Shown in pieces: positions 52,920-64,000 of a stretch of 64,000 bases of DNA. Made by a program: the position numbers and the translations under genes. Source of the stretch: Cantharellus purpuraceus (taxonomy: Eukaryota > Basidiomycota > Agaricomycetes > Cantharellales > Hydnaceae); NCBI GenBank assembly GCA_025174535.1, contig JALBUN010000049.1:1612001-1676000 (forward strand). Direction: 5' to 3'. A model generated the notes under the pieces. It made no database searches, was not told the DNA's origin, and worked only from the letters and a program-made list of their open reading frames with translations. Within the stretch, counting starts at the first letter, position 1. Every line of letters begins with the position of its first letter.

Positions 52920-55430
52920 TGCACGTCATCTTCACAAGAAGTTCACCGCATACACGCTGATAGTACATGGTATTTCTTATCCTGAGATAGCTAGCCTAAA
53001 ACGATTTGCTTAATTACAAACCTAGCTGCTCTCCTGCTCCAGCGATAGGATTCGTGATGACAGCCTCAGTACGAAGACGCGAGGTGGATTATATCCCGAC
53101 GGCAGCACACAAAGCACTAGTCCCGCTCAATGGGATATTGTATACTAGTTAGTCACAATCAGCTACTGCTCAAAATCCATGCCTTCAAAAACCACGGACG
53201 TCCTCGTAACGATCTCGCGGTGCAAACTGTCTAGGAACACCGGCAATGGCAAGGAGAGCGTGGATAGCAACTTTGGGCATGAAAGAAGTGATGCCGGAAA
53301 GTACTCATATCTTTTAGCCTATCTACACGCCCATCCGTTCGAGATCTATCTTCGGAGTCTGATCATGTGGGTGTATAACATTGGACGGGGGCTGTTTGAT
53401 CATCACGAACACCATTTACTATTAGGTCACTTAGACCCGCGGGAGTAACACGCGAGTAAATCCAGTGTTGCATTAGTCTATATGAAGGTCATTCTCTCAT
53501 CGACCCCTAGCGCAAAATGTCCGATGGCCATGGCAGTGAGAGAATCAGCGACATGACTCATTGCTTTGATCTAGCCCCACATGTTCACATGATTTCACCG
53601 CCTTCCGCCTTCTCCCCTATATATATATAGCCTACGGTCGGGGGGCCGACCAGATCGAATGTCGTTAGCCGCTCAACGGATTCTCTGTTTACCCTATGGC
53701 CACTCTACAGAGTGGAGCGAACAAAGTTACCGCTTTTCGACAATGTCGAATCAAACTGCAAGATTGATGTGAAATTCGGTGTGGGGATCAGACTCTCGCT
53801 CTATAGGTCGCGAATACCACCCCACACACAAGCTTGATCGGTTGCGCTTCTGCGCAAGTCGTAATGTAAAAACAAGCATTCACAACGCACAATTACGGCG
53901 TAAGACCAATTCAATGATAACACATTGTATTCAGGGATTGGGTTAGATTGGATGATTCAGAAGGCACGAGCATACTCGGAACTGTTGTATTTTCCTGTAT
54001 ATCAAGCGCTATTCCTTTATTAGCCTTTCCGCTTGCAAACCGTAAACAGCTTGACTCCGTGACCCATTTCTATATCGGAAGGTTTGGAGAGGAACGCGTG
54101 AGTCGGACATGTCTCCTTGGCACTGTCGCCCTAAGGAACGGTACCATCAGCTTGGCAGCAAGCACCCACTGGTAGACTGGTAGTTGGTGCCTGCTTATAG
54201 CTGTTATAGCGGGTTGATAAATGGTCCATAAACATATCATGGCTTGTACTCAGATGTGGCTGCATGGCCGGGGATGCCCTCTTTGCCTCCATGCGAAGAA
54301 CGAAGTAGATGATCACATGCCGAAACAGCATGGAGCATACAAAGAGAAAAGCTTCAGCACGTGAGTGGTCGCAGAGACCAGATTATACATAGACGATACC
54401 GATATGATCAGAAAGCGCTTTCTGTTGTGTCGGAACGCTCGTGCCAGCCTGTGAACGATCTGCGATGCATGTTACATCTGGCTCACGACCCTGGAGAACC
54501 CACAACAGAAATGAGAATGCAAAAGAATTCGCATCGATCAAGGAATGGGATTGTAGTCTTGGTGTCTTTGATAAGGACGACTAAATGTATTCACCTACTT
54601 CTTACACAATGGCAAGTCTTTTCTATGGAGCTGTTCTTGGTCAGATTTTGACATTTGGCGCTGAAATTGTTGTAGTGCATGAAAATAGATGATCACATGA
54701 ATATCCGTTTTCTATGGCGTTATCAAAAACAATGTGATTGAGATATGGACCAAGAAGCATCACGACAAGAGTGAGAAACCCTATCATATTGAAATGCCAA
54801 GGGACTCAACTGCATGGAGATATGTCAGGATATCGCCTACTAGATCAGCATGATACTGAGGCTTCAACATAAATTGCATGCTGTGAATAATTAGCATCCC
54901 GGATCAGGAATCAGAATTAGTGCAGATGTTCTGTCCTCATTCAGGCAGGCTCCACAGTAGACAGGTAAAATATACGATAAAAAGAAAAGGTAGGATTTGT
55001 GAGTGAATCTGTTGACGTTCTTTTCAGGAGGGCCTAACGTGGCGAGTTGCGTTGAAACAATCCGTATTACGTAATCTTCAAAGAACAGAGCGGTGTTTGA
55101 ATCCACACTTAGACCATGCCACCATGAATCCAAGATCTGGTTGTTTTAAAATACGACAGGCATCTTTTCATCAAGAAGACAAACGACTGCACATGATGCA
55201 CATCCTGATTGGGATTGCTTTATGAGCAATTAGTTCGCTAATCCTCTGCTAACCCGGAGCGCAGCGCAGCAACATTCATCTGAATCTAACTGTTGTCACT
55301 TGACGGGCATTTTTTCATCTCCACACTCTCCAGCAACATGATGCCCATTATTCAGGCTACCACTTTATCTCGCTTGATCTCATGGCCCAAGAGTTACCAA
55401 ACATACAGTGCTATTAAAACCACCCTCCGC
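52920..55430. other. Intergenic interval, no confident gene
   Basis: Frames of 60-96 residues without recognisable domains (53179-53448, 53948-54175, 54361-54651). A tatatatatata run at about 53618 could be a promoter element but no clear start follows. No repeats matched elsewhere. Confidence 0.35.
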
Positions 55431-56010
55431 AGGCAGTAGTGTTCCTCTTCATTCTCAAAAATTAATGTGCACCCTTGTAGATCACAGCATGTTCTGGTCC
55501 GCGCCTCAAGGTACCTTGCCGATATTGCAAACTTCTCTACATTGTCAAGGTATGAATTCAGGGCAGCTAATACAGCCTTGGCTACATCGCTTGATACCCT
55601 TCCCAGCCCCTGCCTCGTTGGGCACGCGGAGACACGGATGTTGCCTCGATAATCCTGGTAACAAGAAGCACCGAGCCCAGCTGAAACGACTTCCGGCCAT
55701 CCAACTGGATTCTAGGCGTAGTCGTAATAAATTGGGCTACTGCTTCCGGGTCGTTCAAATTAGCACTTATCTTGCCACAGCGCCGATGGCTTGCACTACC
55801 TATTGTGGAATCCCCAATCATACTCTGGCGCTTGGTGCAAATCTTTCGGAAGCATTCCATTTTTTTTTTTGTCGAAATGCCTCCGGAATGCTGCCTAGGA
55901 TTCTGTGGCCGTTGAGTCTGAGTTTTTGATCTGGCGGTTGAAGACTGCTGTGTCCACGTGAAGCTCTCGTCACGACTGGCTTGTTGGCATGCTGGTCGCG
56001 GAGAACACAC
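55431..56010 (-). CDS. Unrecognised minus-strand coding region, probably broken or spliced
   Basis: Minus-strand frame 56010-55582 contains a protein-like segment ISANLNDPEAVAQFITTTPR and SVLLVTRIIEATSVSPRAQ. In another frame further on, DVAKAVLAALNSYLDNVEKF and AISARYLEARTR (about 55580-55480) appear to continue it. The frame change at about 55605 needs either a very short intron or a 1-nt indel. No domain identified; the Lys/Thr-rich start (TKKKMECFRK) may not be coding. It lies upstream of and opposite to the NmrA-like gene. Confidence 0.35.
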
Positions 56011-56222
56011 ATCGGCTCATTGAGCCACCAAGTTCGAAGACCTGTGAGGGGAGGGGTGTATGGATGTCACGCGATACATGCAGGTTCCCTGATAAGCATT
56101 TTATCACGACAAGACGGCATCACTGTTTCAAGCGGCGTTTGAAACTGGCTCAACGGTAGTCCCCCCTCTGAGCACAACGCGGTACATACATACTTGATTG
56201 GTTCAGATCTCCATTTTTCAAC

Positions 56223-57338
56223 ATGCCGTCTATCCTCATCACTGGCGGAAATGGTCGCACGGCACGACACTTGATAGAAACTCTTTTGAGCCATCCGGAT
56301 TGTCCAAATCTTCATGTTCTCGTTCGACCTGGCGGTGCCGAATCACTCAAAGAGGCTTTTCCCCTTCTAATACAAGCCCCTCATTCCATCATCATCGCTG
56401 AATACATGGATGAAGCAACGCTGACACCTGCGTTTCGTAACGTCTCTATGGTGGTTCACAATGGACCCAGTGTCCACCAGAACGAAGCTGTGAGATGTTG
56501 ACCTTCTTTTACTTGCACCTCTGGACGGGAGTGCTCAGTGCATTGTTCTGATGTATAAAGGCCATGGCGGTATCAGTCATTGATGCAGCCAAGAGTGCGG
56601 GAGTCGACCACTTTTTGCTATGCAGTGTTCTACATCCCATGCGAACTAAGCTTGTCACCCACACTCTTAAATTGCAGTGAGTTGGTTGAGCCTGGAGCAC
56701 CCCAGGCGAAGAGCATCTAATCTGGATGCTTTAGAGTCGAGGAGTACCTCGTTGAATCTCGTATGAATTATACCATCGTCCAGGTACGCCTGTACTATCA
56801 CTGGTGAATATTGGCGATCGTAAGGATGTTTGCAGCCCACCCACTACATGCAGAACGTGTCCCTAGGACATGTAATGCGCACTGGCAAGATACCTTTGGG
56901 CTATTCCCAATCGATTCAGCAAGGATTCATTGACCTACGTGACTTCTGCGATGTTCTCCGGGATATCATTCTGGACCCCCAACGTCATAACTTGGCAACG
57001 TACGAGCTCGTGAGCGAGAACCTGACTTACACGGATGTGGCGAAGATTCTGCAGGATGTCTTGCAGCGGAATGTTGAGTGTGAACTCATTCCACTGAAAA
57101 ACTACATTGCAATGTTGAAGGAAGGAAGGGTAATTCAGAATGAATATGCTGAGGATGCGATGGAGAGGATCATGATCTATCACAACCGATGGTACGCCAC
57201 TCTCCCTAACTGTAAGCCACATGACTCACGCCTTGCAACAGGGGATTGACAGGTAATGCAAACGTGTTGCGATGGTTGCTTGGACGTGAGCCCAAGACAT
57301 GGCGGCAATACGCAACGGAGATGTTTCGGGCTACGTGA
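56223..57338 (+). CDS. NmrA-like NAD(P)-binding Rossmann protein (atypical short-chain dehydrogenase)
   Basis: Five exons join in frame: 56223-56489, 56561-56676, 56735-56783, 56836-57191 and 57242-57338, ending TGA, 294 residues. The N-terminus has the nucleotide-binding motif MPSILITGGNGRTARHLIET (GGxGxxG variant), then HVLVRPGG, VSMVVHNGPSVHQNE, AAKSAGVDHFLLCSVLHP and VEEYLVESRMNYTIVQPTHY. The active-site Tyr/Lys of classical dehydrogenases is not in the usual YxxxK form, which fits NmrA-like sensors or isoflavone-reductase-like enzymes. The C-terminus reads NANVLRWLLGREPKTWRQY. Cytosolic. It may be a redox sensor or a reductase; the sequence does not decide. Confidence 0.88.
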
Positions 57339-57519
57339 TAGGTGGCAGATAAATTTCGTGCGTTCACAATGAGTATACTTGAGTGTGTGATACCGATGTA
57401 ATGGTGTCTAACAGTTGAGTCTGTATTAATAGTCATTGGAAAGTACTTGGATGCTTATATTCAAAAGTCAACACTGCATCCTGAGATAGAACAACGCAGA
57501 ACTCCCTACCGAGTGAGGA

Positions 57520-59593
57520 TTATTTTCGCCGAGGCAAGTCTCTCTTTGGCTTAAAAGAGCCTGTTTTCTGCCGCTTCCTACTAGGTGCTTTTATAGTCTC
57601 TTTGTCCTCCTCGCCCTCCCCTTTTTCACTTTCGTCAGGTGTGTTTGCCTCTACCTTATCCCTCCGTGTAGTTCGAGACGTTTGGGGAAGCTTCTCTTTA
57701 ATGGGGTCCCAGTCAAATTTTCGGAACTTCCTTCGACAGGCATTGGTGCCTGCCTCGTTGTATTCATCCCGCGTGACAGTCAGCGCATGGTAATCATTCG
57801 AGTTGGCGAAAGCGTGTGCAGCCTTCCACGATTGAGTGATCGGCCTAACCATGATAGAACAAGATCACTCGTGCAGAGACCGCGTATCGCTCAATTGCAA
57901 TACTCACTCTTTTGATTCGTAAACGCCAACATCATACTCCACGGGTGATAAAGCTCGCAACTCGCGGCGCCTGTTGGATGGTCTGTGAAGTGAAGTGGAC
58001 AAATGGAAACGAGGGGACGTACAGCCTAGCGCCGAATCCCTCGAATTTAACATTTCCGCCGATTAAACCTATATTAGCCCAGAACATGCCTTGCAAGTCC
58101 TGGGGAAGAGAAGATATAGAATCATAGATAGCCTGGGGCAATCCAGATTGGTCAAGGCCTATGCTACGTGTATCAGCATTGGCATGCATTGTAGAGCGCA
58201 AGAAACGCCAACCGATGTCACTTGGGTTGAAAATTAACTCAGGAACAGTGAATCGCTCATTTGACATGTACAGTATCTGGTCGGAGTCGGAGGCGGGTGG
58301 AGTATCGTAGGTCACTTTATCATCCCCCGGCATATGAAACTTTGTTACTTCATCAGGAGGCAATCCTTGTCCTCGCTGTGATTTCGGGTCTTGATCTAGA
58401 TCCATAGCATTGTTGCTGATTGTGGGAGCCACAGTGGGCATGGGCTGGCCACGGACGTATCCATGACGGTTCCTGGAAAAATCCGGAAGTACGTACTCAA
58501 GGGTGATACCATTCGCAGTTCCACTCAATCTATGGGATAAATCAGCACCCAAAGACGTGAAAGCTGAGACAAGTTGAGTATTCCCACCGACATCGCTCCA
58601 GATCGCTAGAAAAGGATGACGACACATAGCAGCATTTTTCTTTGACATCATTGACAATATGTATTTGATCAAGCATGTTCCATTGGCGGAAAGAAACAAG
58701 AGTGGAAAGGTGGTTTGTAAGGAGCTTTCCACCTATGTCTATCCTGAAAAGCAGTCAACACCAAGGACATATCGAGGTGATTAATTGAAGGTGAAGTTTA
58801 CCTGCGGACACCGTCCCAAAGGATAGAGCCTCGCATAATCGGTATGACATGTGTGAAACTGAAACCTGAGTCCACGATGAGGGAGCACTCTGGGTATTGA
58901 AGAGTCGGTGACAGGTCGTCGGGCGAGAAAAGCGACCCATACGGCGCAAGAGAAGCCGCTATACGATAAAGATGAGAACCAATTGCACAAACAGTCTTAT
59001 TTCGTGAATGTTACAAACCAGGGCACCGCATGTAGCTAGAGAACTCATACTCTTCGAACGCAAGTTGGTCATACTTCTCTTGAATACTGTGAAAGTTGAA
59101 CGGGGGTTCTGTCACTAAGAAAGAAGTTGATCGAAAGTCGAGCTTTCAAATTGTGGCTTGGTCCGCAGTCCATGGAATAAAGAGAAGCAGATACATACCG
59201 AGAACATTTCAGAGCCAAACAAGTTATCCCACACGGCCTTCTGTATATCCCAGTCTGTTAGATATCCCTGAGTCAAGAATAATCAAAAGAGAGTAACGGA
59301 TCCTAAGAATTGTTGCACACTCTTTCAAACGACAAGCGATAGTTTAAGGATGCATAATCTCGACACTTTTCGAACTCATGCCCAATATACAAAGCTTTGT
59401 CGCCTTTCGAACGAATCGCGGCATTGTATATTTTCCTGATGAGTAAGGAAGTCGGCTAGAATCAGAAGATAAATTCATCCATTTCAAATATCTTGACGGA
59501 CATTGGATTCGAATCGGCGAAGGTAGACAATCCCGCCTTGATCGTGTGCGCGCCATTGTCCAGGACTACCACGGAAAGTGCGTTGGGTGGCAT
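57520..59593 (-). CDS. ARP6: Actin-related protein 6 (SWR1/SRCAP-type chromatin remodelling subunit)
   Basis: Nuclear actin-fold subunit of the complex that deposits H2A.Z. Start [20 protein letters not shown] at 59593. Following exons: [20 protein letters not shown] and CRDYAS (about 59460-59345), [20 protein letters not shown] (about 59270-59210), [20 protein letters not shown] (about 58880), then the large exon with [40 protein letters not shown] and [20 protein letters not shown]. The last exon reads [11 protein letters not shown] and [17 protein letters not shown] basic tail rich in Lys/Arg ([20 protein letters not shown]) ends at 57520 and resembles a nuclear localisation signal. The insert near 58450-58330 ([18 protein letters not shown]..) is longer than in yeast. 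About six introns. Confidence 0.92.
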
Positions 59594-60153
59594 GAATGAT
59601 CCAGTGTCCAAAGAGATAGCTTTATGGTCAGCGCATATCAAACTTGAATGTTCAGCAGAGTACAGGATTTCGGTGTCGTAGTACTTGGCTTTGAGACACA
59701 GCTTGACAGACTGACACTCACGTAATAAGAGTTTCTTCACGTGACGTAACACTTGATCCAACTACCACTCTGGTGAATATCCCCTGCTGTCTTGTTTTCT
59801 AATCTTTCTCAACCTCCTTCCTCATATGCCTATATAGCACACTGGGCTTCTCCCCAGACTCTGGAATCCTTATAGATAGCAAAGTACATCCAGAAAGCAA
59901 ACAAACCAAGTGCGCATGCTCTTTATATCTGGAACTACGTTATGTCGATGTAGCCACCACACCTCATGTTCTAAGCTTTTCTGGGATCACTTACTGTATG
60001 CTTAAGCGTCCGAGCATACTCTATCGAGTACAAGAATGTGGAAAGATATCACTGAACCATGGAGGTCTGTGCCAGTATGGTGACGTGGTAGACAAAGCAT
60101 GAGTATCTTTATCCAACTCTAGAAGGCCTACCTAAATATTGGCCTATCTCCAT
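59594..60153. promoter_or_regulatory. ARP6 upstream region with TCACGTGA
   Basis: tcacgtga at 59737-59744, 144 bp upstream of the ARP6 ATG. The rest is unassigned and lies downstream of the F-box gene's stop at 60154. Confidence 0.45.
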
Positions 60154-61746
60154 TTAAGTCGTGAGATACACATTACTGACACCAGGACAATCTTCCACGA
60201 TGAGCCGCTCTATCGTTAACGGATGGATTTTACCTCTCTGCTTGATCAACGTCTGAATCATAGCCAACCACTCCGTCTTGATTGTGCATTCGGTAAGGAT
60301 CATGCTACGCAGACATGGAAATGGGCGAGATGCCGCTTCCATGTCCAATCTCAGTATGCCCAGTGGGATATCTCCTATTTGATGACATCTTAGTTCCTCC
60401 ATTCCATGCAGATACGGGGAACATCGCTGCAAGATGTTGATGTCGATGTCGGGACGATCCCATACAACCCTGGTTACCCGAGGTGAACAAATCTCGTGTA
60501 GGCAGCGCAAGCAGTCGACAAAGAGGTCCTCGTAGCCGCTCCGGTCAAAATCCATGTGGGGCATAGCCACCACGTCCTCTGTCTCGTTTAAGTGGGACCC
60601 TCGAACCAGGCGAAGTGTCCGCAGCTTAGGTGCATGAAGGTACTTCAGGATAAGGCAGGTTTCCAGGCCGTCTCCAATGGTTAGCGATGTCAAAGACGGA
60701 AGAGAAACCGTCTGGGGATCGCGATCGTCCTCTCTCCCCAAAGCGTGGCACTCAAGGGATATGAGGCCAGTGCAGGCCAAAATCATATCAAGGACCGCAT
60801 CCATCCAGAGTGGGAATGCATAATCAATGTAAGAGTTTGCGCCGATTGATAGGTGTGTGATATGGCCAGCAATACCGGCTAGAGACTCATGAAAATGCAG
60901 CCCACCTACTCCAGACAACGACAGAGAAGATAAGCATGAGCTCCTCTGAAGTATCTGGGCTATCCATCTCATATCAAGGTCCATCTCCTGCACGCCCACG
61001 ATTTGGAATGTTTCCATACGTTCGAGTGGCGGGAGCGATGACAAAAGGGGGTTTTCGGCGTTCAAACTCAGGTGCATGATGGAAACAGACTTGATTCGAT
61101 GGGCCTTGTCCTCCAACCACGCTACGATACTTCCGATATCAGTATGCTCCGAGTATCGAATGACGAGGCTAATGGATAATCCTCCTGCCCTTTCTGCCCA
61201 TGCAGAAGCCCGACTCAGTCTAGTCTCCTTGCTCCTTAACTCGATCTTGGTCCATAATCCGCAGTAGTCCAATGCGATCTGACGCCAGTGGCGACAAACA
61301 TGCGATATAGTTGTTGGTGCTCCGGCGTCTAGTCCTCTGCTCTCCAAGAAGACCCGACAGAGAATTTCGTAGGGTAGGCAGGGTATGACTCGTAATAAGG
61401 TGGTGCGGCCTTGTTGAACGCCAGTTTCCGCGCCCGATGTCTTTTTCAACCGTTCAAGGAGTGCCTCATCCTGATCATATTCCCCATCGGAATTTGGATA
61501 GCGCGATAGGCCATGCATGGATGGCATACGGCCGTTGTATTGGCAATGGTGACCGGGAGATAACGACGTCACTAATGGGTGTGGTAGTAAGTCAAGGAGG
61601 GTCGGAATCCATCTTCGATGAGGCGGCACCACCTTCGTGCCGCGGGGTAAAACGTAGGCACGTGTTCGGCCAACGCCGCAGTACTCCCACACCACTACCT
61701 GCATCAGCGCCAAAGGGTTTCTGTTAAAATTATAGTTGGGAGACAC
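60154..61746 (-). CDS. F-box protein of the basidiomycete type (up to 530 aa, intronless)
   Basis: Single open frame. The F-box-like segment is at about residues 118-165: LRVIPCLPYEILCRVFLESR, then ISHVCRHWRQIALDYCGLWT, which is the standard layout of Agaricomycete F-box proteins. The rest is rich in Leu at LRR-like spacing (CLSSLSLSGVGGLHF, SLPSLTSLTIGDGLE, APKLRTLRLVRGS), consistent with a curved substrate-binding domain. Start is open: ATG 61746 gives a long N-terminal leader, while an internal ATG near residue 74 (MPSMHGLSRY) shortens it. It probably acts in SCF ubiquitin ligases; substrate unknown. These genes form large families, so it may be non-essential. Confidence 0.82.
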   Translation of the reverse strand: MSPNYNFNRNPLALMQVVVWEYCGVGRTRAYVLPRGTKVVPPHRRWIPTLLDLLPHPLVTSLSPGHHCQYNGRMPSMHGLSRYPNSDGEYDQDEALLERLKKTSGAETGVQQGRTTLLRVIPCLPYEILCRVFLESRGLDAGAPTTISHVCRHWRQIALDYCGLWTKIELRSKETRLSRASAWAERAGGLSISLVIRYSEHTDIGSIVAWLEDKAHRIKSVSIMHLSLNAENPLLSSLPPLERMETFQIVGVQEMDLDMRWIAQILQRSSCLSSLSLSGVGGLHFHESLAGIAGHITHLSIGANSYIDYAFPLWMDAVLDMILACTGLISLECHALGREDDRDPQTVSLPSLTSLTIGDGLETCLILKYLHAPKLRTLRLVRGSHLNETEDVVAMPHMDFDRSGYEDLFVDCLRCLHEICSPRVTRVVWDRPDIDINILQRCSPYLHGMEELRCHQIGDIPLGILRLDMEAASRPFPCLRSMILTECTIKTEWLAMIQTLIKQRGKIHPLTIERLIVEDCPGVSNVYLTT

Positions 61747-62328
61747 TGAGAGCCACCCTGAAGCGCCCCTTCATTCAGCGCTCTATTCTTTCATTGCCAA
61801 AGTCACCCCTTAATTCGATGTCTTCAGCCGTGAGCTGACTATTATGCACTCCTCAACCCAGAAATTCGATAACACGCTCCCTCCAGGGTATAACAGTCAC
61901 GCCAAATCTTCGTGGGATCACCCGATCATGCGGTTTCTGACATTCCACTGTCCCGTGCCCGTGGTGCCCATACGGTGCAAGGGTTCCAGTGGTTTGTTTG
62001 CAATCAACGTCAGGACAATCATTTATATGAGCTGCGTCTATTTTAAGACGCCTCGGTCTTGTGGTCGACTTTCCTAAGCTTTCATGGCGCGCTTCTGCTT
62101 CTTCTTTTTCCCTTTTGGAAAGGAGATACGGAACACTTCAAGATTTACTAAATGGCAACAAGCACCAGAATCGAGCGAACTTCAAGTGGTTCCGATGAAT
62201 GCCGGTTTACACCGTTCAAGCCATGATCGATGGGTTTGATGGGGACGGTCTCAAAAACATGTGTTTTTTTGGAGATATTTAGACTCAAATTTTGACATTA
62301 GGAATGAAATTCGTTCTGCACTGTTTGA

Positions 62329-62373
62329 CGACAATGAACGCGACATAGTAGCCCGGATCACGTGACCCTAAGT
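62329..62373 (+). repeat. 45-bp direct repeat, copy 1, with TCACGTGA
   Basis: cgacaatgaacgcgacatag then ggatcacgtgaccctaagt. TCACGTGA at 62358-62365. Confidence 0.9.
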
Positions 62374-62843
62374 TGATTCGGACAAAAGATTTGTCCGTGC
62401 TATCTAGAGGAGGCACGTGATCAGTTCCACAGCACCATGTCAATATTATCCGCTCGCCCACTTCTCATGTTATCCACTCGCTCACTTCTCATGTTATCCA
62501 CTCGCCCATTTCTTATCCTACTTTACCACACCCCACTCATTGTTCAGTCTACATCCACTCCATTAGGATAAATATGTCCAGTACTTAGCTCTGTTCTTCA
62601 CCTCGCCAATTCTCACCTCCACACTCGATAGGCAGATTACTCGTCCCTCCTCTCATCTCGCCGATTCTCATCTCCGCACTCGATAGTCACGCACGACACC
62701 GAGTTGCTTAATTTTTTGCACCCACCCTTCCACATTCCCACATCATTTCTTCCATTTCTTATACCTTGTTCCCTTCATGTATTCGCCTCCACCGGCTTGA
62801 GCACGGCCCGGGCTTTTGTCCGGCCGAGCAAAAAGAGGTTTGG

Positions 62844-62888
62844 CGACAATGAACGCGACATAGTAGTCAGGATCACGTGACCCTAAGT
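62844..62888 (+). repeat. 45-bp direct repeat, copy 2, with TCACGTGA
   Basis: Differs from copy 1 at two bases. TCACGTGA at 62873-62880, 83 bp upstream of the sphingomyelinase ATG. Confidence 0.9.
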
Positions 62889-62962
62889 GCTTGATGATGT
62901 CCGGAGAAGCGACGCACGTTGGTTCGGTTTGATACATAAGAGAAGCATGTGTGCCGGCAACG

Positions 62963-64000
62963 ATGGTTGTCTTCCTTTCGACTGTTGCTGTTGCAATGCT
63001 AACCCTGAAGCAATTTGTATTGGCTTTTGCTTCGCTGGGATCATCCGTGGCCCAGCTGTCGTTTGGTCCCTCGACTTTTACGGCTCCTGGCGCCTTTCCA
63101 ACATCAGCGTACTCGCATTATTTCAACTCTCCTACTGCTACGAGTGCGCAAGTACAACCCGTCATCTCGGATGCGGTGCTGGTTGGTTGCTCTTGTCGTT
63201 CACGTCAAGTATGTCTGTGGACTGACACTCAAAAATCATAGCACAAAGAGTATCCTGCCTCGTTGACAAATCCAAAAACGATCCCTGTGAATAACACTGA
63301 CCCCCACCCGCTCCCACCGAAGGCTAGCAGTTCCCGTCTTCTTGAAAGCGCTTTCGAGCAAGTGGTGAGCATCAACGCAAACCCGGTCTTTGGTGCGTGA
63401 AAGCAAAATTAATTATAACATTGCACTCACATGATGACATTCAGCGAACTCAACCTGCGCTAAATGCATTGCTTCGCTTGAAGTCGTCAAGTTTATCGCG
63501 CTTGCCTCCCCGGAGCTGGTCCCCACCTTAGCTATCAGGCTATGCAACCAGTTTAAGCTCTCTGTGCGTTCCAGAAGGTCATTAGTGAGCAGCTATTATT
63601 CATCGTCGTGTGATTTAGAGCACGTGTGAGGCGATGTACACAGTCCACGGCCTTGGCTCAGTTATCACTCAGGTCGTTGCAAATGCTGATGTCGGGGGTT
63701 ACGACGGCCAAGTACTCTCTCGTGGGTTGGGGATTTGCAATCTCTTACCTAGTTTCATAGCTTTTTTGTCAGAATTTCTTCTCTGCTTGCCCCCTCCCCC
63801 CAACGCCTTCATTGAATCTCAGTGGTTGGTTCAAAAGTCCCAAACCCAACCCGTTGCCTGCTGGGAAGAAACCGAGTGGACAGAGGCTCAAAGTTCTGCA
63901 TCTTAGCGACTTCCATCTGGATCCACGTGCGTCAGAGTGTTATACACTGTTTTAAGAGGCTGATATGGATTATGTTGGAATCAAGGATACGCCACTGGAT
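62963..64000 (+). CDS. Acid sphingomyelinase-like phosphodiesterase, 5' part (partial at window end)
   Basis: Secreted or lysosomal/vacuolar enzyme that cleaves sphingomyelin-type lipids. Exons 62963-63181, 63242-63392, 63445-63563, 63619-63711, 63761-63926 and from 63986 join in frame. The start MVVFLSTVAVAMLTLKQFVL is a signal peptide. A Cys-rich saposin-B domain follows: STCAKCIASLEVVKFIALAS, IRLCNQFKLS, TCEAMYTVHG, YDGQLFCQNF. Then comes a Pro-rich linker and the first metallophosphoesterase motif KVLHLSDFHLDPRYATG, whose Asp-x-His binds metal. The remaining catalytic motifs are outside the window. The domain order saposin then phosphoesterase is diagnostic of the family. Start ATG 62963 is chosen because the upstream in-frame codon at 62951 is GTG. 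Confidence 0.92.

Larger units (their letters stand above)
61747..62962. other. Promoter region of the sphingomyelinase gene with short direct repeats
   Basis: Contains a 45-bp direct repeat (62329-62373 and 62844-62888, two mismatches) carrying the TCACGTGA palindrome, a further CACGTGA at 62414, three copies of a cactcgcccacttctcatgt-like unit at about 62448-62520, and two copies of ctcgccaattctcacctcca at about 62603 and 62660. No gene. Confidence 0.6.

Noticed and set aside
53590..53660. TA-rich run as a core promoter
   Set aside because: A simple (TA)n run without a following recognisable coding start.

Overview
The window is a filamentous basidiomycete (Agaricomycetes-like) genome segment. 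Host genes are cut by many 45-70 nt GT..AG introns. The gene set (membrane-anchored P450, F-box proteins, Zn2Cys6 regulators with QKRGPPKG-type linkers, NmrA-like protein, ARP6, acid sphingomyelinase) and the chromodomain Ty3/Gypsy elements fit this group. I cannot name the species.

Layout. 1-1389 (-): 5' part of a cytochrome P450. About 2.6-31.66 kb is a repeat island. Its left part (2.6-11.1 kb) holds decayed Gypsy pieces, two solo LTRs with 5-bp target duplications, a 1.4-kb LTR-like repeat and LTR fragments lying head to head. At about 11.1-11.48 kb lies a decayed relic of ITS2/28S ribosomal DNA. From 11.48 to 31.66 kb is one nested stack. Old Gypsy element D (+) was entered by element A (-), A was entered by element B of its own family (-, 15973-23815), and A's LTR was later hit by a solo LTR and by an almost intact chromovirus F (-, 24853-31278, LTRs differing at one visible position).

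Element B carries a long gene on the opposite strand (16665-18389) with its own TATA box, a Glu/Lys/Arg-rich coiled coil and a paired C-x2-C-x6-C module. This is the most unusual item in the window. F carries an extra ORF between its chromodomain and 3' LTR. Older copies have lost CpG, and the nonsense codons I examined fit CGA>TGA changes, so cytosine deamination at CpG (methylation or RIP-like) explains most of the decay.

31.7-64 kb is gene territory: class-III aminotransferase (-), Zn2Cys6 factor (+), F-box protein (+), a 20-exon zinc alcohol/formaldehyde dehydrogenase with 18-, 15- and 7-nt exons (+), a second Zn2Cys6 factor (+), an unrecognised minus-strand ORF, NmrA-like NAD(P)-binding protein (+), ARP6 (-), F-box protein (-) and acid sphingomyelinase (+, cut by the window end). 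A TCACGTGA palindrome recurs upstream of the dehydrogenase, ARP6 and sphingomyelinase genes. The genes are mostly unrelated housekeeping or metabolic genes, and I see no convincing biosynthetic cluster.
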